From Erysipelothrix tonsillarum DSM 14972 (lineage in GTDB: Bacteria; Bacillota_I; Bacilli_A; Erysipelotrichales; Erysipelotrichaceae): DNA of 64,000 nucleotides. The translations under genes were made by a program, and so were the position numbers. Below the pieces are notes generated by a model. That model worked only from the letters and a program-made list of their open reading frames with translations. It was not told where the DNA came from and made no database searches. The DNA lies in the NCBI RefSeq assembly GCF_000373785.1, contig NZ_KB892377.1:62001-126000 (forward strand), written 5' to 3'. Positions 16,986 through 26,048 of this stretch are shown here, piece after piece (the stretch's first letter is position 1; every line of letters begins with the position of its first letter).

Positions 16986-18305
16986 TTATTTTACGAGGGC
17001 AAGAGCTCCCATTGGATCCCATGGTTCAAGTTCGATCACATCGTCTCCTTCAAGGGCTTCAAGATAGTCCTTAGGTACATATTTTTTATCAACCATAACT
17101 TGATAATTGTATTCATCGAACCATTCATCAGTCATCGTGTAATAACCTTTACGAGCATTTCGATCTGTACCCCAACTGTTTTCAACTTTCCAACGCGTTG
17201 GTTTTCCATTTTCATCAAGGTTTACACCTACAAATACCATGGCATGAGTCATAAGGCTATCGCCATAATCAAGACGACCTGCTTTATCAAGGTTGAGCTC
17301 GGTATTCAGAACACCTTTAAAATCAAATGCATCTTTGGCCATAATTCCATTTACGCGATCGTGCATTTGTCCAACATCACATCCAAACCATACCGGTTTG
17401 CCATCTTGAAGTTGAGCAATGGCAGCTTCTTTAAGGATGTGGCTTGGAGCATTAACATATTTAATTGGATCTGCTTCTTTTACGGTTCCTAAATACTTGA
17501 CTGTAAATGCTTTACCATAAGGCTTGTCTTTGGTAGGGGCATTAATGATACTTACTTTATCTTTTAGATTCCAACCCACGTATTTGTTCATAAAATCAAC
17601 AGGGGTAATGGTATCAATCTTTTTATAATTTCCGTCTTTGTCATGATACTCGTAACTGAAAGATTCAGGTGGGGTACCAAGGCAGAGGCAAAGAATATGA
17701 TAAATTTCATATAACATTTCATCTTTGTTGCGTGGATGTTCTGATTCACGAAGTTCATATGCGAATTCACGAAGTTTAGAAGTGATGATTTTATTCATAA
17801 ATGCGGAATTTGAACTGTGGTATGTTTCAGGCATTGCTTCTTTTGGAACGACACCATATTTTTCTAGAATCCCTTTAAACATATCCCATTGTCCACCATC
17901 TTGGATTGGACCTGAGAGTAAATGTTGGATGAGACGACCATCAGTTGGTTCATCTTTTGTTTCGATGATGCTTTCCAAGAAATAGTTTGCCTTTTCAAGT
18001 TTATCCCAGAAAAATGGATAACTTTCAGAGAACTCGAAGGTATCAACATTTAAACATCCAAGCACATCAGCACGCATGGTATTGAGAGATGCAAACATCC
18101 AGCAGCGACCGCTTGCCTTTTGGTTTGTGATTTGGCCGCCCTTAGCCTGAACTGAAAATGCATCTGGGTAGCGTGTTGCTAATGTATGATCAACAGCGAT
18201 ATCGTGGATGCCACTGTGTGTTACCGCATTTTCCAATGTTCGTGCAGCCTGATTCTTTTGATATTCTGATTTAAAATCAGATAATAATGATTGTGAAATA
18301 GCCAT
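16986..18305 (-). CDS. pepC: Aminopeptidase C (bleomycin hydrolase family, C1B)
   Basis: Cytoplasmic cysteine aminopeptidase of 439 aa. The start is the ATG that follows AGGAGGTC; an ATG at 18323 lies before that site. The papain-like triad is visible: Gln62 and Cys68 in NQKASGRCWMF, His in MTHAMVFVGV, and Asn in VENSWG. Family members form hexamers and trim peptides for amino-acid supply. Monocistronic, with a near-consensus promoter and flanking operator-like repeats. Confidence 0.95.
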   Translation of the reverse strand: MAISQSLLSDFKSEYQKNQAARTLENAVTHSGIHDIAVDHTLATRYPDAFSVQAKGGQITNQKASGRCWMFASLNTMRADVLGCLNVDTFEFSESYPFFWDKLEKANYFLESIIETKDEPTDGRLIQHLLSGPIQDGGQWDMFKGILEKYGVVPKEAMPETYHSSNSAFMNKIITSKLREFAYELRESEHPRNKDEMLYEIYHILCLCLGTPPESFSYEYHDKDGNYKKIDTITPVDFMNKYVGWNLKDKVSIINAPTKDKPYGKAFTVKYLGTVKEADPIKYVNAPSHILKEAAIAQLQDGKPVWFGCDVGQMHDRVNGIMAKDAFDFKGVLNTELNLDKAGRLDYGDSLMTHAMVFVGVNLDENGKPTRWKVENSWGTDRNARKGYYTMTDEWFDEYNYQVMVDKKYVPKDYLEALEGDDVIELEPWDPMGALALVK

Positions 18306-18323
18306 AAAATGACCTCCTAGCAT

Positions 18324-18393
18324 AATTAGGTATCCCTAATTTAACAAGAATTATACTCCGATTAAATAAGGGTGTCAAGAATGGCATACCTAA
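18324..18393 (-). promoter_or_regulatory. pepC promoter with paired inverted operators
   Basis: Minus-strand TTGACA (18378-18373) and TATAAT (18355-18350) with 17-base spacing. The motif TTAGGTATsCC occurs as TTAGGTATCCC on plus (18326-18336) and TTAGGTATGCC on minus (18393-18383), flanking the promoter. The first copy lies in a perfect 7-bp dyad AATTAGG-N4-CCTAATT (18324-18341). The regulator is unknown. Confidence 0.7.
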
Positions 18394-18416
18394 TAATTAG
18401 TTAATTAAACTATCTT

Positions 18417-18443
18417 TTAGCACTTGACTGTTGACAGTGCTAA
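18417..18443 (+). promoter_or_regulatory. CIRCE operator (HrcA) over the hsp20 promoter
   Basis: TTAGCACTT-N9-CAGTGCTAA matches the HrcA element TTAGCACTC-N9-GAGTGCTAA. The -35 TTGACA (18431-18436) lies inside it and TATACT (18453-18458) follows. Confidence 0.9.
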
Positions 18444-18467
18444 ATCATGTGTTATACTAAGGGTGTA

Positions 18468-18494
18468 ATAGCAGTCGATACACAAGAGTGCTAA
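18468..18494 (+). promoter_or_regulatory. Second, degenerate CIRCE-like element
   Basis: ATAGCAGTC-N9-GAGTGCTAA: the right arm is perfect, the left arm matches 7 of 9, and the spacer is exactly 9. It sits between the transcription start and the hsp20 ribosome-binding site. Confidence 0.6.
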
Positions 18495-18509
18495 AAGGAG
18501 GCAAAAATT

Positions 18510-18908
18510 ATGAATAACTCAGTAACAAAAAGACCAACAACACTTCTAGAAAGTTTATTTGGTGATGATCTATTAAACAATCCAGGATACGGTACAGGTA
18601 TTGATATTTATCGTGAAGGTGGCAATTATCGCGTAGATGTCGAGATGCCAGGTTTTGATAAAGAAGATATTGATATTCAATTTAGCGGTGATGTACTTTC
18701 GATTAAGGCTGAACATCAAGAAACCAATGAAACGGATGAAAAGGAATACTACTACCGATCACGCAATAAAAAAGTTGTAAGTCGCCAAATCCGATTTGCG
18801 GATGTTGATGCCAGTGCCATTGATGCGAGTTACGAACAAGGGATTTTGCAAATTGTCTTACCAAGTAAAGTTGAAGAAGAAACTACCAATAAAATCAACA
18901 TTAAATAA
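18510..18908 (+). CDS. Small heat shock protein, Hsp20/alpha-crystallin family
   Basis: ATP-independent holdase of 132 aa. The alpha-crystallin domain runs from about residue 30 (YRVDVEMPGFDKEDIDIQFSGDVLSIKAE) to the conserved SYEQGILQIVLPS, with a short C-terminal tail. The chaperone binds unfolding proteins during stress. The CIRCE elements upstream place it in the HrcA regulon. The RBS AAGGAGG lies 8 bases before the ATG. Single-gene unit. Confidence 0.95.
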   Translation: MNNSVTKRPTTLLESLFGDDLLNNPGYGTGIDIYREGGNYRVDVEMPGFDKEDIDIQFSGDVLSIKAEHQETNETDEKEYYYRSRNKKVVSRQIRFADVDASAIDASYEQGILQIVLPSKVEEETTNKINIK

Positions 18909-18912
18909 TTAT

Positions 18913-18934
18913 GAGGGCATAGCCCTCTTTTTTT
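18913..18934 (+). terminator. hsp20 terminator
   Basis: GAGGGC (18913-18918)-ATA-GCCCTC (18922-18927), then seven T. Confidence 0.88.
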
Positions 18935-18985
18935 ATACTTATTATGTTAATTTTTGGTGAACAATGCTCACCTTTGAAATAAGAA

Positions 18986-18994
18986 TGTTATAAT
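18986..18994 (+). promoter_or_regulatory. Extended -10 promoter of cca
   Basis: TGtTATAAT ends 20 bp before the cca start. No clear -35. Confidence 0.55.
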
Positions 18995-19013
18995 TTAATG
19001 GGAGTTGATACAA

Positions 19014-20339
19014 ATGATTCAATTATCAACAAATATACAAAAAGTTATGATGGAACTCACCGAACGTGGTTTTGAAATTTTTATCGTCGGTGGGTATGTT
19101 CGTGATGCCCTTAGGGGTCATCGCTCCTTTGACATTGATCTTTGTACCAATGCATTACCAGAACAACTCTTACAAATTTACAAAAACTATCCAATCGAAC
19201 GTAACGGGCAAGAATTTGGTATCAAATTTACGTTAGACCAAGAACATTTTGAACTGTCTACGATGCGTATCGAGGGAGATTATGAAGATGGAAGACGTCC
19301 TTCGAAGGTGGAATTTATTAACAGTCTTTTTGAAGATTCGAAACGACGCGATTTTACTGTGAATGCTCTGTACTATCACCCACGTCATGGCATACTTGAT
19401 TATTATAATGGCCTTGATGATTTAAAATCAGAAACTTTGCGCATTATTGGCAATCCAAAGAAACGCCTTGAAGAAGATGCTTTACGCATTGCACGGCTTT
19501 TCCGTTTTAAGTCTGAACTGGGGTTTGATATTGAATCGCAGTCATTAACAGCGGTCCTGGATTTGTTACCGTCCATTCATCGTTTGAAGTTGATTCAAAT
19601 CTATGGGGAATTATGTCGCTATTTGGAAGGACCTTATTTTTTAGAAACGAGTCTTCAATGTCCGGAATTTTTAATGAATGTGTTTCCACCCCTACAAGAA
19701 GCCCAAACGTTTGAACAGAGCAATCCATTTCATCAATACTCGCTTTACGAACATACCATTCGAACGATGAATGGTATTTCCAATCGTGTCGATTTAAAAT
19801 GGGTGGCTTTGTTTCATGATTTAGGGAAACTCTATGTCCAAACATTTGATGCACAGGGCGTAGCACATTATCCTGGACACGCTCAAGCAAGTTGTGTTGT
19901 TGCACATCCGTTTTTAAAAGGCTTCCAGTTTTCAAATAAAAAAATTAAGTATTTAGAAAAACTTATCCTGGAACATGATTTAAAGGTTCAACCCGTCACT
20001 TCGGAGTTGCAACAATTAATTCGTGTTCATGGCCTTGACTGGGTTCAGGATTTGATGGTTGTAAAACGTGCAGATAATTTAGAGAAAGGAGAACGCGCTC
20101 AATATCAATTACAACGTTGTTCTCATATAAACGCAATCATTGATGAAATAATTGAAATGAATTTGCCTACATCCATTCGTGATTTATCAATCAAACCCTC
20201 TGATTTAAAAATGATGGGTTTTGAAGGGAAGGCAATTGAAGAAACTTTAAATATGTGTTTGGATGGTGTTATTGAAGGCACCTTAATTAATACACATGAA
20301 CAGCTTATGAAATGTATTCGGGAGGTTAATGCGTTATGA
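19014..20339 (+). CDS. cca: CCA tRNA nucleotidyltransferase
   Basis: Adds or repairs the 3' CCA end of tRNA. The class II nucleotidyltransferase head has GGYVRDALRGHRSFDIDLCT (metal-binding DxD), RRDFTVNALYY, and RxxRF in RIARLFRFKSE. A C-terminal HD-like segment (FHDLGK, HAQAS) is present. The start is the ATG 9 bases after GGGAG; an adjoining TTG at 19005 is too close to that site. The product is 441 aa. The stop overlaps the ABC gene (ATGA), so it heads a three-gene operon. Confidence 0.93.
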   Translation: MIQLSTNIQKVMMELTERGFEIFIVGGYVRDALRGHRSFDIDLCTNALPEQLLQIYKNYPIERNGQEFGIKFTLDQEHFELSTMRIEGDYEDGRRPSKVEFINSLFEDSKRRDFTVNALYYHPRHGILDYYNGLDDLKSETLRIIGNPKKRLEEDALRIARLFRFKSELGFDIESQSLTAVLDLLPSIHRLKLIQIYGELCRYLEGPYFLETSLQCPEFLMNVFPPLQEAQTFEQSNPFHQYSLYEHTIRTMNGISNRVDLKWVALFHDLGKLYVQTFDAQGVAHYPGHAQASCVVAHPFLKGFQFSNKKIKYLEKLILEHDLKVQPVTSELQQLIRVHGLDWVQDLMVVKRADNLEKGERAQYQLQRCSHINAIIDEIIEMNLPTSIRDLSIKPSDLKMMGFEGKAIEETLNMCLDGVIEGTLINTHEQLMKCIREVNAL

Positions 20340-21037
20340 GTTACATTGAAGTTAAAGATATTACAAAAATCTATAAAGTTGGGAAAGTATCCATATCAGC
20401 CTGTGACGGGGTTGATTTTTCAGTTAATGAAGGAGAATTTGTTGTTATTGTTGGGCCTTCTGGAGCAGGGAAAACGACCGTTATGAATATTATTGGTGGC
20501 ATGGATACACCGACTACAGGGAGTATTTTAGTCGATGGTAAAGCGATAACAGGGATGAGTGATCGCGAAATGACAACGTACCGTCGTGATGATGTTGGCT
20601 TTGTGTTCCAATCTTATAATCTCATTCCTAATCTTACGGCTTTAGAAAATGTTGAACTAGCAACCCAAATCTGTAAAGATGCGAAGGATCCAAAGATGAT
20701 CCTAGAACAGGTTGGTCTTGAAAATCGCATGGGGAATTTCCCTGCTCAAATGTCCGGAGGGGAGCAACAACGTGTCGCAATTGCCCGGGCAATTGCTAAA
20801 AATCCCAAACTGCTTTTGTGTGATGAGCCGACGGGAGCGTTAGATACTGAAACGGGACAACAAGTTTTACGTGTGCTTCGCGACTGTTCAGATATCTATA
20901 ATATGACCGTTGTCATTATTACGCATAACCAGACGATTACGGAAATTGCAGATCGCGTTATTGAAATTAAAAACGGTAAGGTAGAGCGTAATTGGACAAA
21001 TAAAGACGTGAAGTCGGTGGATGATATCTCATGGTAA
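20336..21037 (+). CDS. ABC transporter ATPase, MacB/LolD type
   Basis: ATPase of 233 aa with Walker A GPSGAGKT (about residues 43-50), signature [14 protein letters not shown], Walker [13 protein letters not shown] and the switch His in VVIITHN. It drives the FtsX-type permease encoded downstream, which it overlaps by 7 bp. Close resemblance to MacB/LolD/FtsE ATPases suggests a mechanotransmission exporter rather than a classical importer. Confidence 0.93.
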   Translation: MSYIEVKDITKIYKVGKVSISACDGVDFSVNEGEFVVIVGPSGAGKTTVMNIIGGMDTPTTGSILVDGKAITGMSDREMTTYRRDDVGFVFQSYNLIPNLTALENVELATQICKDAKDPKMILEQVGLENRMGNFPAQMSGGEQQRVAIARAIAKNPKLLLCDEPTGALDTETGQQVLRVLRDCSDIYNMTVVIITHNQTITEIADRVIEIKNGKVERNWTNKDVKSVDDISW

Positions 21038-24000
21038 AGGATATTCTTCGTGAGATAAAGGCTAAATGGTTTCAATTTGTAGCCATTCTCATTATCACGG
21101 CCCTCGGGGTTGGTTTTTTTGTGGGAATTCGCGTTACAGGTTACGATATGCGAGCAACCGGAGACCGATACATGAAGGAAAGTGAAGTGATGGATTTAGA
21201 ATACCGTCACAGTCTTGGTATTGACCAACCGATGCTGCAGTCTCTCAGTGAAATTGTTGACGGTGATGCGGTAGGTGTCTACGATGGCGATGCCTTTATA
21301 GGACTTCGAGATGTAGATGGTGTTGTTAAGATTATCGAAATTAATAAACAAACAGAAAAAGATTTGACGATTGTTGAAGGACGCATGCCAACTAAAAAAA
21401 ATGAAATTGTGGTGGATAAAGTTCTCAATGAGCATCGTGGTTTTGAATTGGGAGATGTCGTTAAACTTAAAAAAAATGATGTATTTAAACCGGCAACGCT
21501 AACCATTGTAGGCTTTGCAGAGTCTAGTTTATATATGAACTTAGAACGTGGTCAAAGTAAAATCGGTTCGGGAAATGTCCTTGGATTTGTTTACGGCTTT
21601 GAACTCGATAAAGAAATTGATGTATTTACGAGTGCACGTTTCGTATTTCCAGAGAATGTTGATTTAGATACGCAAAAACGTCTCATTGAAGATCAAGAAG
21701 CGACACTATCTAAAGAACGTTTTGAGCGTGCTTCGGAACCTGTAGTAGAAAAACTGGAGACAGCACAAGCTGAACTTGACCAAAAGCGAGAAGAAGCAGA
21801 CCTACAGTTTGGACAAGCACAACGAACATTAAATCAAACAAAGACACAGCTTAAAGATGCTCACGAAGAACTTGAAAATGGGATCCTCGAATTATCATCT
21901 GAACCGGGTCCGGGTGATTTGCAAACGAAGCTTAACAGTGCTGTTCGTCGTTTTGCGCAGACAGTCGGTGAACGTGAGAATATTTTAAAAGGTTATGAGA
22001 CCGAACTTGAAATTGGTAAAAAACAATATAACCAAGCTCTCGTAGCTTTGGAAGCGAAACGTGCCGATATTGAAGCACTTAAAACTGTGGTTGAAGACTT
22101 ACCTGAACCGCAAAAAACCGAAGCCTTGGCGAATATTGCTGAATTTGATAAAGCGGAGACAACACTTATAGCCACAAAAACAGAACTCGATAAAAATGCT
22201 GCAGAGATTGCAAGTGGTAAAGAGCAGCTTCAAGCGGGTCAAGAAAAGTTTAAAGCGGGTCAAGAACGCATCCAAAAAGGAATTCTAGAATATAATAAAG
22301 GATTACAATCTTTAGCGGCAGCGGAAACTTCATTTGAAAATAAGAAAGAAGAGAGTTACAAACTCTTGGATGCAGGACAGCAGGAAATTGATCAAGGTTA
22401 CCAAGAACTTGAGGATGCAGATCAAGGAAAATTATATCTGTTGGATCGAGAAGATGTTCTCATCGGTTATCGGGAATTCTATCAAGACAGTGATCGAATT
22501 GAAGCAATCGGACAAGTATTCCCTCTAATATTTTTCGGTGTAGCCATCCTTGTAACCCTAAGTACGGTTACCCGAATGGTTGATGAATCGCGCATGCAAA
22601 TTGGGGTATACAAAGCATTAGGGTACTCTTGGCTTGCTTCGGCAATGAAATTTGTGGGGTTCACCGGGATTGCGTGGGCGTTGGGTTCGATTTTAGGTCT
22701 TTTAATGGGCTTTTATCTCATTCCAACTCTAATTTATAATGCTTACCGAATTATGTATTTGACCCCCGAACTTGAGAGTGGTTTTGTGTGGAGTTATGCT
22801 GCGATGCCACTACTTATCAGTTTTATCTCCAGTGTTGGGGTTGCGATGCTTAAATCTATGTCCGTAAGTCGTGAAAAGGCTGCGAACCTATTACGACCAC
22901 CTCTTCCCAAAAGCGGTCAACGCATTTTACTTGAGCGCATTCCGTTTATTTGGAATCGCCTCAGTTTCCTTTACAAAGTCAGTTTACGAAATCTGTTTCG
23001 AAATAAAACCCGCTTTGCCATGACCATCCTTGGTATTGGTGGATGCTGTGGTTTACTCATTACCGGTTTCGGGCTCAAACATTCCATTTATTCCATCGTC
23101 GATAAACAATTTGATGAAGTAATTCAATATGATGCGATGGTTCTTTATGATAAAGAACTCGCGACAGATGGGATTGCTGTCGACGATGCAATCCATATTG
23201 CTACAGAAGCCGTTAAGGTTGATGACTTGGATGCGACGTTGTATGCGGCACAAGATTTTAAATCACTACCCCATTTTATACAATTGCGTGATCGCCATAC
23301 AAAAGCGGCAATTTCCGTTTCAGACGAGACAGTTGTAATTACTGAAAAATTAGCGATTTTGAAGAATGTTGACATCGGTGATACATTGGTTTTTAGAGTG
23401 AATGAACACGACTATGAACTTACTGTGGGCGGTATTTCGGAAAACTATGTGTCGCATTACATTTTTATGAGTGAAGCGCAATATGAGACGCTTACAGGAA
23501 AAAAACTTGATGAAAACATGTATTTGTTTAACACGCAAGATGATCACGATAAGGTTTCAGAACAATTACTCAGTCAAGATTCAGTCTTTAATGTAAGCTT
23601 TTTAGGTGATATGCGTGAATCTTACCAAGATATGATGGGAAATTTTGATATTGTTATTTACGTTATTGTTGGGGCAGCTTTTGCATTAGAGGTTATAGTG
23701 CTACTCAATTTGATCACGATGAATATCAGTGAACGTTATAAAGAACTGGCAACGCTTAAAGTGCTGGGGTTCTATCCAAAAGAATTAGCGACATACATTC
23801 TGCGTGAGAATGTCATTCTTACGGTCATTAGTCTAATATTTGGTGTCGGTTTTGGATACTTCCTACACCAATTCGTGATTCTCCAAGCGGAGCTGGATGC
23901 GATCATGTTTAATCGCGAACTGCTACCTGCAAGTGTGCTCGTGGCAATTGTGATGACTTTCGTCTTATCGCTTACGATTAATGTATTAATGGCGCGTAAG

Positions 24001-24048
24001 GCAAATCATGTTAATATGAGCGAAGCATTGAAAACATTTGATGATTAA
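21031..24048 (+). CDS. FtsX-like ABC permease with extracytoplasmic coiled coil
   Basis: Permease of 1005 aa. A first membrane helix lies near residues 12-34. A large outside region follows, including a long Glu/Gln/Lys-rich coiled coil at about 230-475 (repeated QAxLDQ, AGQEKFKAGQER). Membrane helices lie near 500-520, 550-580 and 595-615. A second FtsX unit follows (helix near 668-685, outside domain to about 870, then three helices to 985). Two FtsX domains and a coiled coil match large Firmicute permeases of unknown cargo. It works with the ATPase upstream. Confidence 0.88.
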   Translation: MVKDILREIKAKWFQFVAILIITALGVGFFVGIRVTGYDMRATGDRYMKESEVMDLEYRHSLGIDQPMLQSLSEIVDGDAVGVYDGDAFIGLRDVDGVVKIIEINKQTEKDLTIVEGRMPTKKNEIVVDKVLNEHRGFELGDVVKLKKNDVFKPATLTIVGFAESSLYMNLERGQSKIGSGNVLGFVYGFELDKEIDVFTSARFVFPENVDLDTQKRLIEDQEATLSKERFERASEPVVEKLETAQAELDQKREEADLQFGQAQRTLNQTKTQLKDAHEELENGILELSSEPGPGDLQTKLNSAVRRFAQTVGERENILKGYETELEIGKKQYNQALVALEAKRADIEALKTVVEDLPEPQKTEALANIAEFDKAETTLIATKTELDKNAAEIASGKEQLQAGQEKFKAGQERIQKGILEYNKGLQSLAAAETSFENKKEESYKLLDAGQQEIDQGYQELEDADQGKLYLLDREDVLIGYREFYQDSDRIEAIGQVFPLIFFGVAILVTLSTVTRMVDESRMQIGVYKALGYSWLASAMKFVGFTGIAWALGSILGLLMGFYLIPTLIYNAYRIMYLTPELESGFVWSYAAMPLLISFISSVGVAMLKSMSVSREKAANLLRPPLPKSGQRILLERIPFIWNRLSFLYKVSLRNLFRNKTRFAMTILGIGGCCGLLITGFGLKHSIYSIVDKQFDEVIQYDAMVLYDKELATDGIAVDDAIHIATEAVKVDDLDATLYAAQDFKSLPHFIQLRDRHTKAAISVSDETVVITEKLAILKNVDIGDTLVFRVNEHDYELTVGGISENYVSHYIFMSEAQYETLTGKKLDENMYLFNTQDDHDKVSEQLLSQDSVFNVSFLGDMRESYQDMMGNFDIVIYVIVGAAFALEVIVLLNLITMNISERYKELATLKVLGFYPKELATYILRENVILTVISLIFGVGFGYFLHQFVILQAELDAIMFNRELLPASVLVAIVMTFVLSLTINVLMARKANHVNMSEALKTFDD

Positions 24049-24054
24049 AATCTA

Positions 24055-24078
24055 AAAAGAGGCATTTGCCTCTTTTCG
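24055..24078 (+). terminator. Terminator of the cca-ABC operon
   Basis: AAAAGAGGCA (24055-24064)/TGCCTCTTTT (24067-24076). Confidence 0.8.
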
Positions 24079-24105
24079 CTTCAATGCATCAATACCATGA
24101 AAATA

Positions 24106-24114
24106 TGATATAAT
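24106..24114 (+). promoter_or_regulatory. Extended -10 promoter of the CNNM gene
   Basis: TGaTATAAT, leaving a roughly 160-base leader before the CNNM start. Confidence 0.55.
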
Positions 24115-24134
24115 TATTTATATTAAAGACAACG

Positions 24135-24167
24135 ACACAATGCCTCAGTATTGACAAGTGAGGGTGT
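24135..24167 (+). promoter_or_regulatory. Structured leader hairpin before the CNNM gene
   Basis: ACAC (24135-24138) and CCTCA (24143-24147) pair with TGAGG (24159-24163) and GTGT (24164-24167), with an AATG bulge. It does not match the M-box, yybP-ykoY or fluoride riboswitch cores as I remember them. A possible ion- or translation-sensing leader of unknown type. Confidence 0.35.
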
Positions 24168-24209
24168 AGTTTGTAGAATTACTGTTATAGAAAATTTGGA
24201 GGATTGTTT

Positions 24210-24302
24210 GTGGAAAACAGTGACCAGGATAGTTATCCTAAAAGGAATCAGATAAATCATTTAATTGTAGGGGGAGGTCAATCATGTTTGTACAAATCTT
24301 AA
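24210..24302 (+). CDS. Possible 30-aa leader peptide
   Basis: A GTG start 7 bases after GGAGG opens a 30-codon frame that ends 17 bases inside the CNNM gene, in a different frame. The peptide is polar, begins VENSDQDSYPKRNQ and has no membrane segment. Overlap with the next start suggests translational coupling or attenuation. Short and without known homologues, so tentative. Confidence 0.3.
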   Translation: MENSDQDSYPKRNQINHLIVGGGQSCLYKS

Positions 24303-25612
24303 CCCTATTGTTTTTAGTGTTTTTAAACGCATTTTTTGCTGGAAGTGAGCTTGCTTTCGTTTCAGTTAATAATAATAAACTCAAAAGCATGGCCGATGAG
24401 GGTCATAAAAAAGCGCAACGCGTATTGGAATTGAAGCAAGTACCAAACCGTTTTTTATCAACGATACAAATTGGTGTATCGCTCGCAAGTATCTTGTCAG
24501 GGGCTTTTGCTTCAGAGGCATTTGCTCAGGTTTTAACGGATTGGGTTGTAAGTAATGGATGGCTTGCTGCTACGGTAATGAAACCAATTTCAATGATTTT
24601 GATTACACTATTAACATCATATTTGATGTTGGTTTTTGGTGAATTGGTGCCAAAGCGAATTGCGATGACAAGTCCAGAAAAATTCGCGTTTTTTGTAGCG
24701 TATCCAATTACCGTGTTGGCGGTCCTTACTAAGCCACTGGTCAAAGTTTTATCGCTATCCACGAATTTAGTATTGAGAATTATTGGTATCGATCCAAATA
24801 AGGCAGAAGATGAAGTGACTGAGGAAGAAATTCGTATCATGGTTGATGCGGGAGAAATTGATGTCACGGAAAAAGAAATGATTAACAATATCTTTGAATT
24901 TGATAATTTGGATGTTGCGGATATTATGACGCACCGTACTGAAGTTGTTGGTATTGATGTATCAAGTACTTTTGAAGAAATTATGGAACTTGTAGATGAA
25001 GAACGTTTTACGCGTTATCCAGTTTATGAAGACAGTATTGATAATATAATTGGTTTGATTCATCTTCGTGATTTGTTGCGTTATGTTAAAGATCATCGCG
25101 ATGATGAAATTTTTGAAATTAAGAAAATTATTCGTGAACCCTATTATGTTCCCGATTCAAAACGTACGGATGAACTCTTTAGAGAGTTGCAAAATAGCAA
25201 GATGCATTTCGCAGTTGTTATTGATGAGTACGGCGGAACTGCTGGAATTGTAACCATGGAAGACCTCATTGAAGAAATCATGGGGAATATTATGGATGAG
25301 TATGATGAGGAAGAAGAGCAAGAGATTGTTGCTGTTGATCTGGACGAATACTTAGTAGATGGTGCTTGTGATATTGAAGATTTAGAGGATGTCCTTGAAA
25401 TTAATTTACCAATTGAAGATTATGATACTGTTAGTGGTTTTGTAGTTGGACAAATTGGTCGTCTACCAACTGAGGAAGACGTTCGCGAAGATTTATCCGA
25501 TGTCCTTTATCATGGATACCGTTTCTCGATTATGGAACTTGATGAAAAAGTAATTGCACGAGTTCGTGTAACAAAAGAAAAGGAAGTCGATCTCGACTCC
25601 CTTGAAGATTAA
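24284..25612 (+). CDS. CNNM/CorC (HlyC) family membrane transporter with CBS pair
   Basis: Protein of 442 aa. The N-terminal CNNM (DUF21) domain has about four membrane segments (residues 1-140, with the typical FAGSELAFVSVN and a Gly-Glu pair in FGELVPKRIA). Two CBS domains at about 205-325 (MTHRTEVVGID, EYGGTAGIVTMEDLIEEIMGNI) are followed by a CorC_HlyC C-terminal domain. Family members act in Mg2+/Co2+ efflux or Mg homeostasis; the old hemolysin name is misleading. RBS GGGGGAGG lies 7 bases upstream. Confidence 0.92.
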   Translation: MFVQILTLLFLVFLNAFFAGSELAFVSVNNNKLKSMADEGHKKAQRVLELKQVPNRFLSTIQIGVSLASILSGAFASEAFAQVLTDWVVSNGWLAATVMKPISMILITLLTSYLMLVFGELVPKRIAMTSPEKFAFFVAYPITVLAVLTKPLVKVLSLSTNLVLRIIGIDPNKAEDEVTEEEIRIMVDAGEIDVTEKEMINNIFEFDNLDVADIMTHRTEVVGIDVSSTFEEIMELVDEERFTRYPVYEDSIDNIIGLIHLRDLLRYVKDHRDDEIFEIKKIIREPYYVPDSKRTDELFRELQNSKMHFAVVIDEYGGTAGIVTMEDLIEEIMGNIMDEYDEEEEQEIVAVDLDEYLVDGACDIEDLEDVLEINLPIEDYDTVSGFVVGQIGRLPTEEDVREDLSDVLYHGYRFSIMELDEKVIARVRVTKEKEVDLDSLED

Positions 25613-26034
25613 ATATAATACATATTACCGTCGCCGGATTCATCTTTAATGAGTTCGGCGATTTCTTTTAGTTTGATGCCTTTTAGTGTTTCACGTAAAG
25701 CTTCATCAATTGGGGTATATAAATGGGTGCATAATGCCGCATTAATAATATTGTCATCTGTCGAAGCAGGGGTTTTCTCAAAGAGAGAAGGTTCTAAAGC
25801 ATTGAGGATATTAAACATATTGCATTCTTTTGATTTTAAATAATATCCACCCGCCGGTCCTTTGACTGCATCAACAAGATTCGCTTGTTTTAAACTTGAA
25901 AAAACTTGTTCAAGATAAATTTTAGAAATATTGAGGTGTTCAGCGATATTAACCAATGTTGTGAGTTCTTGATCATTAATATGCATATACGTCATCGCTG
26001 CAATTCCGTAGCGTGTTCGTGCGGATAATTTCAT
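25609..26034 (-). CDS. Rrf2 family regulator, CymR-like
   Basis: Protein of 141 aa with the Rrf2 winged helix (MKLSARTRYGIAAMTYM, LNISKIYLEQVFSSLKQANLV, KGPAGGYYL). Only two Cys are present (ECNMF, ALCTH), not the three-Cys set that holds an IscR-type cluster. Together with divergent cysK this favours a CymR-like cysteine-metabolism repressor. Its stop overlaps the convergent CNNM stop by 4 bp with no terminator between them. Confidence 0.88.
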   Translation of the reverse strand: MKLSARTRYGIAAMTYMHINDQELTTLVNIAEHLNISKIYLEQVFSSLKQANLVDAVKGPAGGYYLKSKECNMFNILNALEPSLFEKTPASTDDNIINAALCTHLYTPIDEALRETLKGIKLKEIAELIKDESGDGNMYYI

Positions 26035-26048
26035 GTCATCACTCCTTA

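Noticed and set aside
19507-19935. 142-aa antisense frame inside cca
   Set aside because: Overlaps conserved cca codons and has no plausible start signal or domain.
24121-24283. Known metal riboswitch (M-box, yybP-ykoY, fluoride) before the CNNM gene
   Set aside because: None of the conserved cores I know are present; kept only as an unclassified structured leader.
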